The notes under the pieces: model-generated | What the model was told of the DNA's origin: nothing | Database searches by the model: none | What the model saw: the letters and a program-made list of their open reading frames with translations, nothing else | Part shown: piece by piece, positions 11,208 through 22,860 of the stretch | Numbering within the stretch: position 1 is the first letter of the stretch | Layout of the letters: each line of letters begins with the position of its first letter | Program-made: the position numbers and the translations under genes | Assembly: GCA_029204225.1 (NCBI GenBank) | Contig: CM055109.1 | Coordinates: forward strand, 26,294,178-26,358,177 | Direction: 5' to 3' | DNA length: 64,000 nucleotides | DNA from: Diphasiastrum complanatum | Lineage: Eukaryota; Streptophyta; Lycopodiopsida; Lycopodiales; Lycopodiaceae

Positions 11208-13433
11208 TGGGTAAAATCAATTGAGGAGAAGCTAGAAGCTACTCCTGGCAAAGAATTTTGAGAATGGAGTTTAAAAAATGACAAAGCTATAGCAATTATT
11301 GCCTCTTCAGTACATGACAATATAATGCTAGATCTTACATCAATTTCAAACGCAGGAGATTTATGGGAAGAATTGCAAACCAAGAATGAGACTCGATCTC
11401 GTAATCAAATCATGTTCTTGGAAGACCAATTAACTTACTTACAGTGGGACGGCAAAGACCTAAACACATTCGTGCGAAAGATAAAGATCTATTTAGTTCC
11501 TTATAGAATTCTGGTGCAGAAAATACAATTTCTAAGGAAAAATAGCTCGCATTTCTTTGGGCCCTACCCAGGTCATTCCACACAGCTTGAACCTTATTGG
11601 CAAAAGATGTGACAATGACACATCAAAAGGCAATAGACGGAGTGAAGGAAGAAGTAGAAGCTTGTGAACACTATGACAAAAATGGTGATTCAGAAAATGC
11701 TCTATTTACTTAGAAGAATAAATCTTCTAGGAAGTCTAAGTTTAAGAGGGAGTCATCTAAAAGGAATGAGTCTAAGACTAATGAACAACAATCTGAAAAA
11801 CAACAAAAGAAAATCCTGGTGATAAGAAAATCTGCAACAGATGCTAAAGATCATGTCACACAGAAGAAAAGTGTTGGCTAAATCCAAAGATTGAATGTAT
11901 TCATTGTTATAAACGGGGTCATGTTGCAGTAGACTGTTATTAGAATCCCAGAAACAAAAAGGAGCAAAATCGAAGGAATTTCCATATTCAAACTATGTCG
12001 AAGACAAAGCAGAATGCTCCAAAGTAGCAGAAGACAAGACAACAAGGAAATCAGTAGCTTATGTTAGTATTGATCTATGTTGTTCATCTAATTCAATTCA
12101 AGAAGTAGTACTTGATTCGGGAGCCACCTCACATTTTGTTTCCTCCAAACAAATTTTGTCTGAGTACAAGAAAACAAACGATTCAAGATTCATTGTACTC
12201 GGAGACGGTTCTAAACACATGGTTGATGGAACTGGTGTATTATGGCTAGACACGAATCAGGGAGACAAAAAACTGGAGGAAGTTCTCTATGTCCCTACTC
12301 TTGATAAAGATCTTCTATCTGTAGCTAAGATAGTTGATACAGACATGTCAGTAACCTTCTCAAAGAACTCTTGTAAATTGTTCAAGGAAGATTCTGATAA
12401 CCTGATTGCTAAAGGCAACAGAGAAGGAAATTTGTATCACCTGAACATTCGAACCAGAATCGAACAAGTCAATCAAACTCAGGAATCAACATATGTATTG
12501 TGGCACAAAAGGCTATGTCATATGAACATGGAAGTCTTGTACCAAGCCAATAAAAGTCGAAATCAAAAGTAGAGATTTTCGAACTATTTGCGAATCCTGT
12601 CTTAAAGGCAAGATGACTAGAACACCTTTCAATAAGGATGTTTATAAAGCAACTAAGGTACTTGAAATTGTGCATTCAGATATTTGTGGACCATTCGGAG
12701 TATTGTCATTGGGTGATGCAAAGTACTTCATTACTTTTATTGATGACTCCAGCAAGTTCGCTATAGTATACTTTATTCGTACCAAATCTGAAGCTTTCGA
12801 GAAATTCGTTCAGTATACAAGTTGGGCTGAGAAGCAGACAGGCAATTAACTGAAGCAAATTCACACAGATCATGGAGGTGAGTACATTTCCAATGAATTC
12901 AAAGCTTATTGTACCGATCGAGGTATTATGCACACAAAGAATGCATCTTACACACCTCAGCACAATGGAATAGTTGAACGAAGGAATCGTACAATACTGG
13001 AAGCTGCAAGGTGTATGATGGCTCATGAAAAAGCACCAAAACAGTTGTGGGTAGAAGCAGTGGCTACATCAAATTATTTTCAGAATCGTATTCTGAAATC
13101 TCTAATACCGAATAAAACTCCTCATGAGATATGGTGGAAGTCGAAGTCGGTTCTTTTCATCTGTCGTCCCGTTCTACTAGTGTGTCTAGGGTACGGTGAA
13201 TTCCCTCTCGATCCCATTCAAGCTTACCAGATAAGCTGAGAAAGAAACTCGATGAAAAGACAGAACAAGGTTTTTTGGTAGGATTCGAGTTACATTCGTC
13301 ATATTATCGTGTTTATGTATCTAAAACTGGCAAAGATAAAAATTGGTCAAGATGTTAAATTTGATGAGACGAAATACACAACAGACAATGATATAGTCGG
13401 CTATGAAATTCTCAAAAATTATTATGAGCTACC
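11208..13433 (+). pseudogene. Ty1/copia remnant: gag, zinc knuckle, protease, integrase
   Basis: In order: gag (11325-11540; SSVHDNIMLDL, LEDQLTYL); a CCHC zinc knuckle near 11900-11940 (CIHCYKRGHVAVDC); protease with DSGATSHFV near 12115; GAG-pre-integrase (LWHKRLCHMN, near 12500); and the integrase core 12613-13239 with SDICGPF, TDHGGEY and the ERRNRTILE segment that supplies the catalytic acidic residues. The core is broken by a stop at 12847-12849. The integrase tail (GFLVGFE) runs to about 13400, then the sequence stops abruptly at the LTR of gypsy element A. RT and RNase H are missing. The 5' end abuts the truncated LTR of the short copia element. Confidence 0.85.
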
Positions 13434-13808
13434 TATCACATGTACTTTGAATCCCTTTGCCCAATGTATGGTAAATTGTAATTATTAAATTGTAAATGGC
13501 TAAGTCACCGGCCTGTGGAGACAATTGTAAATTGCAATGTAAATATATGTTATAGTGACTAAATACGAGATGGCCAAGGGGGTACTGGGTCTCATGAGAG
13601 TCTGCTGGACTGACCTCCTAAAAAGTAGGAAGGGTTGACTGGTCAACATGACACGTGTCACATGCTCACTGGGACACTTGGTCCAGTGCATGAGTGACAC
13701 TTGTCAAACAGTCAATGGACGAGTCAACAGGACATGTGTCATATGCTCATTGGGACACCCAGTCCAATGCATGAGTGACACGTGTCAGATTGTCCACCTA
13801 CTAGCTTG
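13434..13808 (+). mobile_element. 5' LTR of gypsy element A (3' part deleted)
   Basis: Matches 17734-18112 almost base for base (start TATCACATGTACTTTG here, TGTCACATG there) and, more distantly, the complete LTR at 23705-24212. It contains two 81-bp tandem units starting at 13642 and 13723, with G-box palindromes TGACACGTGTCA at 13649-13660 and 13776-13787. It joins directly to gag coding sequence at about 13809, so the LTR end, primer binding site, leader and gag N-terminus are deleted. Confidence 0.8.
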
Positions 13809-14196
13809 CCTATGGGTGCACAAGTGGGAGAAAGCATTCCGATGTGTGGCATAGACGATGAAACTGAGATGATTGTTGAAGCCACATATCGTTTTCAAGA
13901 GTCAGCACAAAGGTGGTGGAGGAAGGTGGAAAAGGATGACCTAGTTCCAACCACATGGGAGGCATTCCGACAAATGTTTGTGCAGAACAAAGGAAGAAGA
14001 GTGCAGGGGCTCCAAAAGGCAAAGGGTTGTATGGGCAGCAAAGGGTCAGCATCCTTCAATGTTGTTGCCTCAGGACCAAGAACGTGCAAAGAGGGAGAAA
14101 CTTTGTTTTGGATGTTTGGGACAGCATAGGTGGAAGGAATGTCCACGAAACTTGATGCGGACCACATATAATCTTCAGGTGGATCAGATGAACTAG
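13809..14196 (+). pseudogene. Element A gag remnant
   Basis: Gag core piece (EMIVEATYRFQESAQRWW) followed by a frameshift near 13980 and a CCHC-like zinc knuckle (CFGCLGQHRWKEC, near 14105-14145), ending at a stop at 14194-14196. The same gag segment is present in the A-family fragment at about 25040-25180. The N-terminal gag half was lost with the LTR end. The C-x2-C-x3-H-x4-C spacing is slightly shorter than the usual C-x2-C-x4-H-x4-C knuckle. Confidence 0.7.
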
Positions 14197-14208
14197 GGTG
14201 ATGACCCT

Positions 14209-17200
14209 ATGACAGTGGAAGAGATCGAGCAGGAAGCCAATCCAAATTTTCCACACCTCATGAATGTTTCGGTGGTCAGGAGAGTGGACACGGCTCCACC
14301 AACCCTTTTGTCAAAATCGGCTCGCCAAGGGTATCAATTTCCTAACATTTCTCTTATTGTTATGCGAGGACAGCTGTGTGGTAGAGATGTTCAGGTTCTA
14401 TTTGACACTGGGTCCTCTCATAATGTGTTGAATTCAACTTTGGTATGGAAGTTAGGTGTGAATACTCAACCATCCCAGTACCAGTACGTAGTGGAAATGG
14501 TTTTTGGAAAGGGTACAGAGATTTGGGATAAGAGAGTTGTGGGCATTCCACTAATTGTACAAAGTTACACAGAAGAGTTGGATTTTAAAATAACACAGCT
14601 TGCGCGGTTTGATGTGGTGTTGGGCATTTGTTGGCACACGATGCGGAAGCCACACATAGCCTGGGATACTCATGTGTATGAATTCCAGTTTGATGGTGTG
14701 ATGCATTCCCTTCGTGGTGAGCGGGATGTGCCTCCTGGACCGCTTGTTTCAGCTACGCAGTTGCGTAGGATCCATTGTGAGTACATGTGTGTTTGCTTTC
14801 TACTTGATATGTCTACTAATACTAGTTAGAATAGCATGCAGTGTGTGCAAACTAGTACTATTGCCAATTTGGATCAAGAGATTAGGAGAGAGTTTTCAGA
14901 TGTGTTCATAGATGATCTTCCATCTGTTTTACCTCCTAAGAGGAATGTTGAACATAAGATTGAATTAATACCCGGATCATGTCCTGTCAATAGACATCCT
15001 CGCAGTATAAGTCTTAAGGAGGAAGAGGAAGTGAGACGGATGGTCGATGATTATCTGGCCAAGGGGCAGATACGACCTAGTTATTCCCCTTTTGCCTCTC
15101 CGATCATTCTTGTAAAAAAGAAGGATGGATCATGGCGTATGTGTGTGGATTATCGAGGTTTGAACAAGATAATTGTTAAACATCGATATCCTATGCCACG
15201 TATAGATGATTTTCTTGATGCCTTGTCAGGTGCCACTGTGTTCAGTAAAATAGACCTGAAGAGTGGGTACCATCAGGTTAGAGTTCGTGAAGAGGATGTA
15301 CACAAGACTGCCTTCAGAACTCGGTTCGATCACTATGAGTATCTTGTGATGCCATTTGGATTGACTAATGCCCCATCTACATTCATGATGATGATGAATG
15401 ATGTGCTCAGACCGTATATGGGTAAATTTGTCGTTGTTGATGAGATTCTGACTTACAGTGCAGGTGAGGTCAAGCATATGGCTCACCTTAGGACTGTGTT
15501 GTCTACTTTGAGGGAGAACACTTTGTTTGCCAATAGTAAAAAAAGTGAATTGTTTAAAAAAGAGATTGAGTATCTTGGTCATGTAGTGTCTGTTGATGGA
15601 GTAAGGCCAGATCCTAAGAAGATTGCTGTGATCGTTGCGTGGCCTATGCCAGCTGATTTGGCAGCACTCCGTTCTTTTCTTGGATTGGCAGTATTCTATA
15701 GAAAATATGCTAAGAAATACTCCTATAGTGCAGCACCTTTGACTGATTTGACACAAAAGAATAGATTTGGTGAGTGGACTGAACTGCAGCAAGCAAGCTT
15801 TGTATACTTGAAGCAAGCTATTGTTGAGTGCGTCACTCTAAAGATTGTAGACCCTCAAAAGCCCTATGTTATAGATACGGATGCGAGTGACATTGCTGTG
15901 GGAGCTGTTCTGATGCAAGAGGGTAGGCCCGTGGCCTTTGAGAGCAAGAAGCTCAACCCTACTCAGAAAAATTATCCAACTCATGAGGAGTTGTATGCCA
16001 TAGTTCATGCATTAAAGGCATGGAGGCATTATTTGTATGGATCGAAATTTGAGGTATTCACTGATCATGATACCTTGAGATACTTTTGTAAGCAGCCAGA
16101 CCTTAGAGGCCAGCAAGCCAGATGGTCTGAGCTTATGCAGGAATTCCTAATGGAGATTCGGTACAAGAAAGGTGCCGAAAATCGTGTGGCAGATGCAGTA
16201 TCTCGTGTGGTGTATCAAATGTCATTTGTAGTCATTGAAAATGACTTACTATCTGAGATAAGAAAGGCTCAGAAGGAAGACCCTCATTGTAAGAAAGTGG
16301 AACAAGAGGTGAGTCATGGCCATGCAGAGTCTTAAAAGGAGAGCTCTTCTACCTTGGTTCGCACTTATCTTAAGTATTCCATAGAAGATGGAATAGTGAT
16401 GAGAAATGGCAAGGCTCTTATTCCAGCTTGTGAGGTGCTGCGAAAGAGGATCTTGCATCTCTGTCACGATAGCCCTAGTGCTGGTCATCCTGGTGTGGAT
16501 AGGACCTATGAGTTGATACGACATAACTTTTGGTGGTCGAGACTTAAGAAAGAAGTAAACCATTATGTGACACATTGTTTTAAGTGTCAAGTTAATAAGG
16601 CTGAAAGGATTAAAGTGCCTGGATTATTACACCCGTTACCTATACCAGAAGGGAGATGGGAGAGTATTTCCATGGACTTTATTACATGTTTACCGCATAC
16701 GCATCATCAACATAATGCTATCCTAGTTGTGGTTGACAGACTCACAAAAATGGCTCATTTTATTCCAACTAGTAGTAAGATTGATGCACCTGGTATGACT
16801 GATTTGTTTATACAACATGTATTCAGACTTCATGGATTACCTAGATCCATTGTGTCTGACAGAGATTCTCATTTTACTGGCAATTTTTGGATTGTAGTAT
16901 TTGAGAAGTTAGAGGTGCAGTTGGGAATGAGTAGTTCTGATCATCCTGAAACAGATGGGCAAACTGAGAGAGTTAACCAAACCTTGGAAGACATGCTTAG
17001 GGCGTATGTGAGTGAAAGGCAAATGCAATGGGAACGTTACCTACCATTGTTGGAGTTTGCCTATAATGATAAAAAGAATGCATCTACAAAGATGAGTCCT
17101 TTCGAGCTAAATTATGGTTTTAGACCAGCCAGTCCAGTTACTATAGGTATGCCTCATAAGACACCTAGTGCTATGGAATTTCTAACTCACATGAAACAGA

Positions 17201-17721
17201 TGTTGGAGTTAGCTAAGGAAAATGTAAAAGCGGCAATGGATCGGGCAAAGACATATGTTGATCTGGATCGTATGCCAAGAGAGTTCGAGGAAGGAGATAT
17301 GGTATTTCTCAGGATTCCAAAGGACTCAAAAATTCTAAAGACAGAGAAGTGTTATAAGTTGTCACCTAGATATTGTGGACCTTGGAAAATTGTTAAATGA
17401 ATTAATAGCGTTGCATATGAATTGGATTTGCCTGTTGGTTGTAAGGTTCATCATGTTTTTCATGTTTCACGCTTAAATAAGGTTTTACATGATGCTGATA
17501 ACTTGTTGGCTGATGGCCTTGTATTGTTTCAGGAGCATGGGGAGGTGATGCATGGACCAGCGAGAGTATTGGACCGGAGGCATAGACGGTTGCGGAATCG
17601 TTTGCTCTGTGAGTACTTGGTTGCATTGCATGGACGACCTCTCAGTGATGCTACCTGGGAGACCGCGCATGGGTTGCATGCACAGTATCCAGACTTTGCC
17701 ATCGAGGACGATGTCATCTGA
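14209..17721 (+). pseudogene. Element A pol polyprotein: protease, RT, RNase H, integrase, chromodomain-like tail
   Basis: One frame runs through the whole region, broken only by stops at 14827-14829, 16333-16335 and 17398-17400. Domains in order: aspartic protease (FDTGSSHNVL, near 14400); RT 14940-15600 ([17 protein letters not shown]); RNase H (IDTDASDIAVGAVL, near 15870); integrase zinc-binding region (CHDSPSAGHPG ... CFKCQ) and DDE core (MDFITCLP, VSDRDSHF, VNQTLED) in 16354-17400; then a chromodomain-like tail (LLCEYLVALHGRPLSDATWET) before a stop near 17720. In RT the catalytic box reads KFVVVDEILTYS where the family has [12 protein letters not shown]. Two residues are missing and the second Asp is Glu, so this RT is probably dead. 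This is a chromovirus-type Ty3/gypsy element. Confidence 0.9.
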
Positions 17722-17733
17722 GGAGGGAAGGGA
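17721..17733 (+). other. Polypurine tract of element A
   Basis: The run GAGGAGGGAAGGGA lies between the pol stop and the second LTR, at the position and with the composition of the plus-strand primer of LTR retrotransposons. Confidence 0.8.
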
Positions 17734-18150
17734 TGTCACATGTACTTTGAATCCCTTTGCCCAATGTATGGTAAATTGTAATTATTAAATTGTAAATGGC
17801 TAAGTCACCGGCCTGTGGAGACAATTGTAAATTGCAATGTAAATATTTGTTATAGTGACTAAATACGAGATGGCCAAGGGGGTACTGGGTCTCATGAGAG
17901 TCTGCTGGACTGACCTCCTAAAAAGTAAAAAAGGATTGATTGGTCAACGTGACATGTGTCACATGCTCACTGGGAAACTTGGTCCAGTGCATGAGTGACA
18001 CTTGTCAGACGGTCAATGGACGGGTCAACATGACATGTGTCATATGCTCATTGGGACACCCAGTCCAATGCATGAGTGACACGTGTCAAACTGTCCACCT
18101 ACTAGCTTGCCTATGTGTCAGGGTACTGCCAAGTGGCAAGTGTCGGCAAG
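17734..18150 (+). mobile_element. 3' LTR of gypsy element A (truncated)
   Basis: Starts TGTCACATGTACTTTG directly after the polypurine tract and repeats 13434-13808 with few differences, including the 81-bp tandem pair (units start at 17943 and 18024). It continues slightly further than the first copy, to about 18150, where LINE-like coding sequence on the opposite strand begins. The terminal LTR part present in the 23.7-kb copy is missing. Confidence 0.75.
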
Positions 18151-19850
18151 CTCCGGCACTAGGACCTGCACAAGAAAGAAGCCGAGCTCGATGCAACGCG
18201 AAAGGAGCCTCAGAGAGCATGCTGGAAAGGGTATGCTTGTGCACACGCTCCAAGAGGGTCTCTTGCAGGTGATCTGAGCTTAAAGTGAGGAGTTGCTCAA
18301 AAGGAGGAAGAGAAGCTTGGGCATAGAAAGGGAGGAGCTCTCGCGCAGCGATGAGGTGCTGGAAAGGCAGAGAACCACTATCCACATGAGCAATGCAATC
18401 CGCCAAGAGAGGGCAAAAGCCAGAAAGGAACCGAGAAGACAAAGTAGAGGCGACAAGAGCCCAGCTCCCAAGAAAAGCTGCAGGTGCAGAAGAAACCGTA
18501 GAGAGAAGACCCACACCTCCACAAGAAATGGGTAACAGAGCCCGGTTCCGAGCTGAAAAGGTCTCGACACCATCCAAAGAACCTGGGCCCAAAAGGCGAC
18601 CAAAAACATCCCACAAGAGAGGTGTCAAAGGAAGAGAGGAGATGCAAAAAGTCCGGAGTAGGGGGGAAAGTCCGTAGTAGATAAGGACGCTGGATAAAGC
18701 AAGACGTCAAGATGTCAAACACGACCTGAGTGTCGCCCAACCGGGGAAGCAGATCTGAATGAGCAACATCCTCCTAGAGAGCCTCACCAAGAAAAGCAGA
18801 GTTGAAGGAAGGAGACCCAAAAGGAATCCCCCGAATGCGAATGCCATCCGAAGGAGCAAGGAAACCTTGAGGAGGAACAAAGTCTGAGGAAAGACCTGCT
18901 GGAGACCACACTGAACACTTGCGAGGTTGAATAGACAAACCAAGAGAAGCCAGCTGCTCAAAGAAATGATGAAATGGAGCAAGACCAACAATGTGAGTGT
19001 CATCAGCAACCGAAGGAGATAAGCAGAAGAGAAAGTCCTCTGCAAAAGCTCGAAGTGCACAAAAATGAGCCAAAGCGAAAAGAGGACCAGCCAAAGGATC
19101 ACATTCACGAATACCTGCTGCAGACTGGATAGTAGAAAGATCTCCAGAGCGCGCATGGTGATTGTCAAAGAGAGGAGTCTCAGTAGCATAGAACAACCGC
19201 AAAAATGAGATAAGCTGAGCCAACTCACCACCAACCGCGCGCAGCTCCTGAAAGATCGCAGCTCTAAAAACAAAGTTAAAAGCATTAGAAACATCCATTT
19301 GGAGAACAACCCAGTCAGGATGGAGACACGCAAACCATGAATGACAGCTTCACAGCCGCCAGAAGTAGAGACGCCAAACTGATGAGGAGAGAGAAAAGAG
19401 ACAAAAATCTATCGAAATTGAAAACCAAAAGAGCGACTAACAAGACGGAAAAGGACTTCGCCAATAGCGATGGGACGGACGCCACCCGAGGCTTTAGACA
19501 TGGCGATCAAACGAGACGCAAACAAAAGACGTGCGACAGAAGAAGGAATGTGACCAGAGGCGATAAAAGAGCAGACCTGAAAGAGTTGAACAAAGCCACT
19601 AGCAGAGTCCTCAGGTGGAAAGCAATCACGAAGATGTTCATAGACCAAACCGAAGGGACCACCAATAGCAAGACGAGGACTACGATGGAAGGCACGAGAG
19701 AAAGAATCACGATCAAGCACCAAGTCAACATCAGACACAAAGTCCTCCACAAACAAAGGAAGAATGCCTTCAGAAGCATGATGCAAAGCTTGGAGAGCAA
19801 CAACAGTATCAATAGAAGAGGGAGCGGGTGTGAAATGAGCTAAAGCTCGA
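18150..19850 (-). pseudogene. LINE-like (non-LTR type) reverse transcriptase remnant
   Basis: Minus strand, three frames that join end to end. 19409-19786 carries the early RT motifs (ARLLFASRLIAMSKASGG then VRPIAIGEVLFRLV). 18774-19298 carries DVSNAFN, RECDPLAGPLFALAHF (the RQGDPL box with RQG altered to REC), and VADDTHIVG, the catalytic box. 18150-18628 carries the C-terminal tail (ARLLSCAGPSAGA). Stops and at least two frameshifts show decay. The box order and sequences fit a non-LTR-type RT, not the LTR elements around it. No endonuclease or poly(A) tail was identified. It abuts the truncated LTR of element A. Confidence 0.75.
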
Positions 19851-21620
19851 GTTGCACGAGAATACTCACCAACTTGTCCAAAATGTAAAGTGCGACGAAG
19901 GCGACGGTGGAGAGGTGGGGCGCCTTGAGGTTGAGAGTCCTATGAGTTGCAAACAGCAAGTGCCTGACAACGTGCAAAGTGTTCATCATAAAGCATTTCC
20001 CAATCTCCCGATAGAAAGCGACGAAGGCAAGCACGAGTCTTAAAATGGCTTTTAAGACTAGTACCAACATAAAATAAATAAAAAAAACAAACTCAAAATA
20101 ATGTTTCTTTTTAAAGAGAAAAAGTTTATCCTTACACTTTGAAGTGCCTATGTACCAATTTAGACACCCACACAATCATTAATAAAAAAATAAAATGGGC
20201 AATACAAAAAACTAAACTTATCTTAAACTAAGATCTCGATCAAATCAAGGATAAGTTTTAATATGCGAGTGTCTACAAAAGATGGCTGCCTGCAAAGTCT
20301 CCAAGTAATCAATGAACTAACAAGATTGTCTATTAATAGCAAACGGATGTCTCTAAGAGTTTCAATAAAAGTTCACTAAATGTAGCATTCAACTTTAATA
20401 AACTCAAACAAAGCTTCATATATTTAGACATTGTTAACCTTTTTAAGGGTTCTTTTTTATAGTTTAGCCCAATCCACGTGCTAGTTTAATAATTGGAAGT
20501 TTATATTTATCATAAAAGTGGCTGAATGAGCATCTAAATTGAACAAAATCACTCAAATGTATTGCAATTAACAAAGGTCATATTTTTTTGTGCAAAAAAA
20601 TACATGCTTAAGATGAAAAGTGCTCGAGCATTGAAAGGTTCTCAAGCAGAATTGATTTGGGGCCTAATAGTCACATCAAGACCCTTGGGATCCTTTTGGG
20701 GACCTTATACCCCAGAAAAAAAAATGTGATTTCGTATGCATTTGAGATAGACCTTGTGTACTTAGCCATACTTTGCAAGTCTTAATGAATTTTCAAAAAC
20801 AAAAAGACGCATAACAAAGGCACAAATTGTTTTATATTTCATTCAAGGCACGGTCAAATGGATATGCGAATTGTATAACTAGGTCATTAAGATGCAGAAA
20901 ATGATAAGCCTTGAAGTTTTGATTTATGGAGAAAAAAAATTGGCATGTAATGGTCAGCGTAGTCGCAATCACAAAATTAATCTTAAAGAACCTGAATATA
21001 GTGAAATGCTTTCTTGTCTTGAATTGATATGAAAACATATATCGCTACACTGAAAATGTGTTTAAACATGGCTTTCTCTATATTTGCAGAATCTTACACT
21101 ATATGACAAGTTACAACGGTATACAAAAATATATGTATATGTGCTAGAACCTATCTGTGCACCGCCATTGAAAGGATCCCTGGACTTGCAACAGTAGCTT
21201 CAGAGGTAAGAAGTGCTTAACGTCGTCAAGGCTTGTTGTGACACTCAAGAACCCCTATTCATCTGAATTTGGCATCTCATGGTGATCCAATCCCTCAAAT
21301 GACTTCAACATACTATATATATTAACTCTCTCATATTGTGTTGTGTTTTGTAGACACTGCAGACCTCTATAGCAGTAAAATCTCTCATTTATTCAAACTA
21401 TATATTAATCAGAATAGATATATACTAATCAGACTCGATGACCTATGTCCTATCCTTTCCTTTATCCTGTCGTATATTACATATACACGAAATGCATCAA
21501 AATCATAATAAAATACACTCAGCTATAACTATACAACGCCTTCAGTGAGTGCAAAATTAAAAAATTGGGATCTATATGAAGATTTATTAGGAGCGATCTA
21601 GAGACCTATGTAACTAGACA
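19851..21620. other. No gene recognised; includes the probable 3' flank of the MYB gene
   Basis: AT-rich sequence with no convincing coding trace on either strand. The part closest to 21620 would hold the 3' untranslated region and polyadenylation site of the minus-strand MYB gene; I could not choose one signal. Short open frames here, such as 20832-21038, have no recognisable features. Confidence 0.45.
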
Positions 21621-22554
21621 TCAACGATTCGCGTGGGAGGCAACCAGCGTAGAGTGATCAAGATTTTCAGAAAAAGAAAGTTGCCTAAAAGGTGAGCGGA
21701 ATGGCGAAGATCGGTAGCGAAAGTGTGGTGACTTATTCACTGGATGCTGACCAGGGCAATCACTGAAAGTGTTCACTAAAAACTGTTTTTCCTGCACATG
21801 ACGAAAGAATAAAACTGGTGATTCAAGACAAGGGTAAACTTAAGGTCATTGATACCGTTTGACGTATCAATTTATTTTGACTTGATTATAATCTCCATAG
21901 CTAAAAAATGATCATCGAATGTAGGCATTGATACAAAACACACAACTGTGAGCTTAAGGAAGGCCGTTCAGCAACTCACACCATCGGAGAATTGGGGGCT
22001 GGGCATGCCATCTACTAAAAATTGAGCCAGCCGTAATGGAGACAACGCACTTTCAGCAGCTGACTTCAAAAAGGAAAATTTGGATGTAGGTGAAACAAAT
22101 TGCTTGACGCCTCTCACTTGAGAAAAGCCTCCTGCAAGAAAAAATAAGTAAAATATAGGGATCAAAGCCAGGAACGAGTGACTCAACTTCAAAGTTGACA
22201 GTTTTACTTTCACAATTCAGAGCACTATAATACGAAAATCAGTTAGCGAAAAGGTTCAGGTTTAAAACCTGCAGACTGACTTTGAAACTTTGGTTGTTCA
22301 GCTGTTAGATTCCTGCAAGATTACCATCAGTAATTAAAATGTAATGGACCCTAGTCTTAGGGCACAATTTCCTAGACTTAAATCTTAAAGGTTGAACATA
22401 AAGCCTGCGTTTACCTCTCAAGTGGACATAATAATAGACCAACAAGAGAATCAGAGTTTCCTGATTGCGGCCCAGCAGTTGGAGATGGGACTGAACAAAA
22501 ACTTAATTCGTAACAATTTGGTCTCCCTCCTCTTGCTGGCACCCAATCAAGACC
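21621..22554 (-). CDS. C-terminal exons 10-13 of the FLP/MYB88-type gene (inferred)
   Basis: Four minus-strand exons with good splice sites and matching phases: 22415-22554 (acceptor TTTTGCAG, donor GTAAAC, starts phase 0), 22269-22312 (acceptor CTTGCAG), 21980-22131 (acceptor TTTTTTCTTGCAG, donor GTGAGT) and terminal 21621-21791 (stop at 21621-21623). Together they encode 168 residues: a segment with DWVPARGGRP, a Ser-rich middle, then MPSPQFSDGEKQFLV and a basic SPFRSPFRQLSF tail. From memory, seed-plant FLP/MYB88 proteins end with a related motif (PSP.FSESER.FLLKTL). That, the matching phase 0 with exon 9, and the total length (453 residues) make these the last exons of the MYB gene at 35530-39771. 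The alternative is a separate gene whose 5' exons are lost. Confidence 0.65.
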
Positions 22555-22808
22555 CTGCAAAAGCATTCACAAGATATCATCACGTTCAAATGAGGTCGCA
22601 TATGTCAAGACCATTGGTGGTAACTACTACCGCACCAGGATGTCACATTAAGCTCTAAATAGTCGTAAACTCAGTTACATGGACTTGTTTCCAAATGTTC
22701 GTTGAGCATTTCAAACCACGAATTAAGTGGGAAACTCTATTTCTTTATTTCCAACGTTTTTTTTCATTTACATAGCACCATCCAACGCGGTTGGCTGAGT
22801 TGATTAGC

Positions 22809-22860
22809 TTGGCATCCAAACTTTCCAGCCACGCTTGGCATCCAAACTTTCCAGCCACCC
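22809..22860. repeat. 26-bp tandem duplication inside intron 9
   Basis: The unit CTTGGCATCCAAACTTTCCA plus GCCACG/GCCACC is present twice in a row. It lies within the inferred giant intron of the MYB gene and has no coding role. Confidence 0.7.

Noticed and set aside
13648-13854. Repeated Cys-rich peptide frame in the LTR
   Set aside because: It arises because the LTR tandem unit is 81 bp, a multiple of three. It lies in LTR sequence with no start or stop context conserved.
15226-15816. 196-codon minus-strand frame
   Set aside because: Antisense shadow of the element A reverse transcriptase.
18280-19843. Long Arg/Lys-rich plus-strand frames
   Set aside because: They are antisense shadows of the LINE-like reverse transcriptase on the minus strand; the basic composition is the complement of Leu/Ser-rich codons.
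21968-22213. 81-codon minus-strand frame resembling a small secreted protein with a signal peptide
   Set aside because: The hydrophobic N-terminus is the translated pyrimidine-rich tract of an intron acceptor (TTTTTTCTTGCAG at 22132-22144). Only 21980-22131 is an exon.
22392-22658. 88-codon plus-strand open frame
   Set aside because: It lies antiparallel over the exon 22415-22554 of the MYB gene, whose splice sites and phase are convincing.
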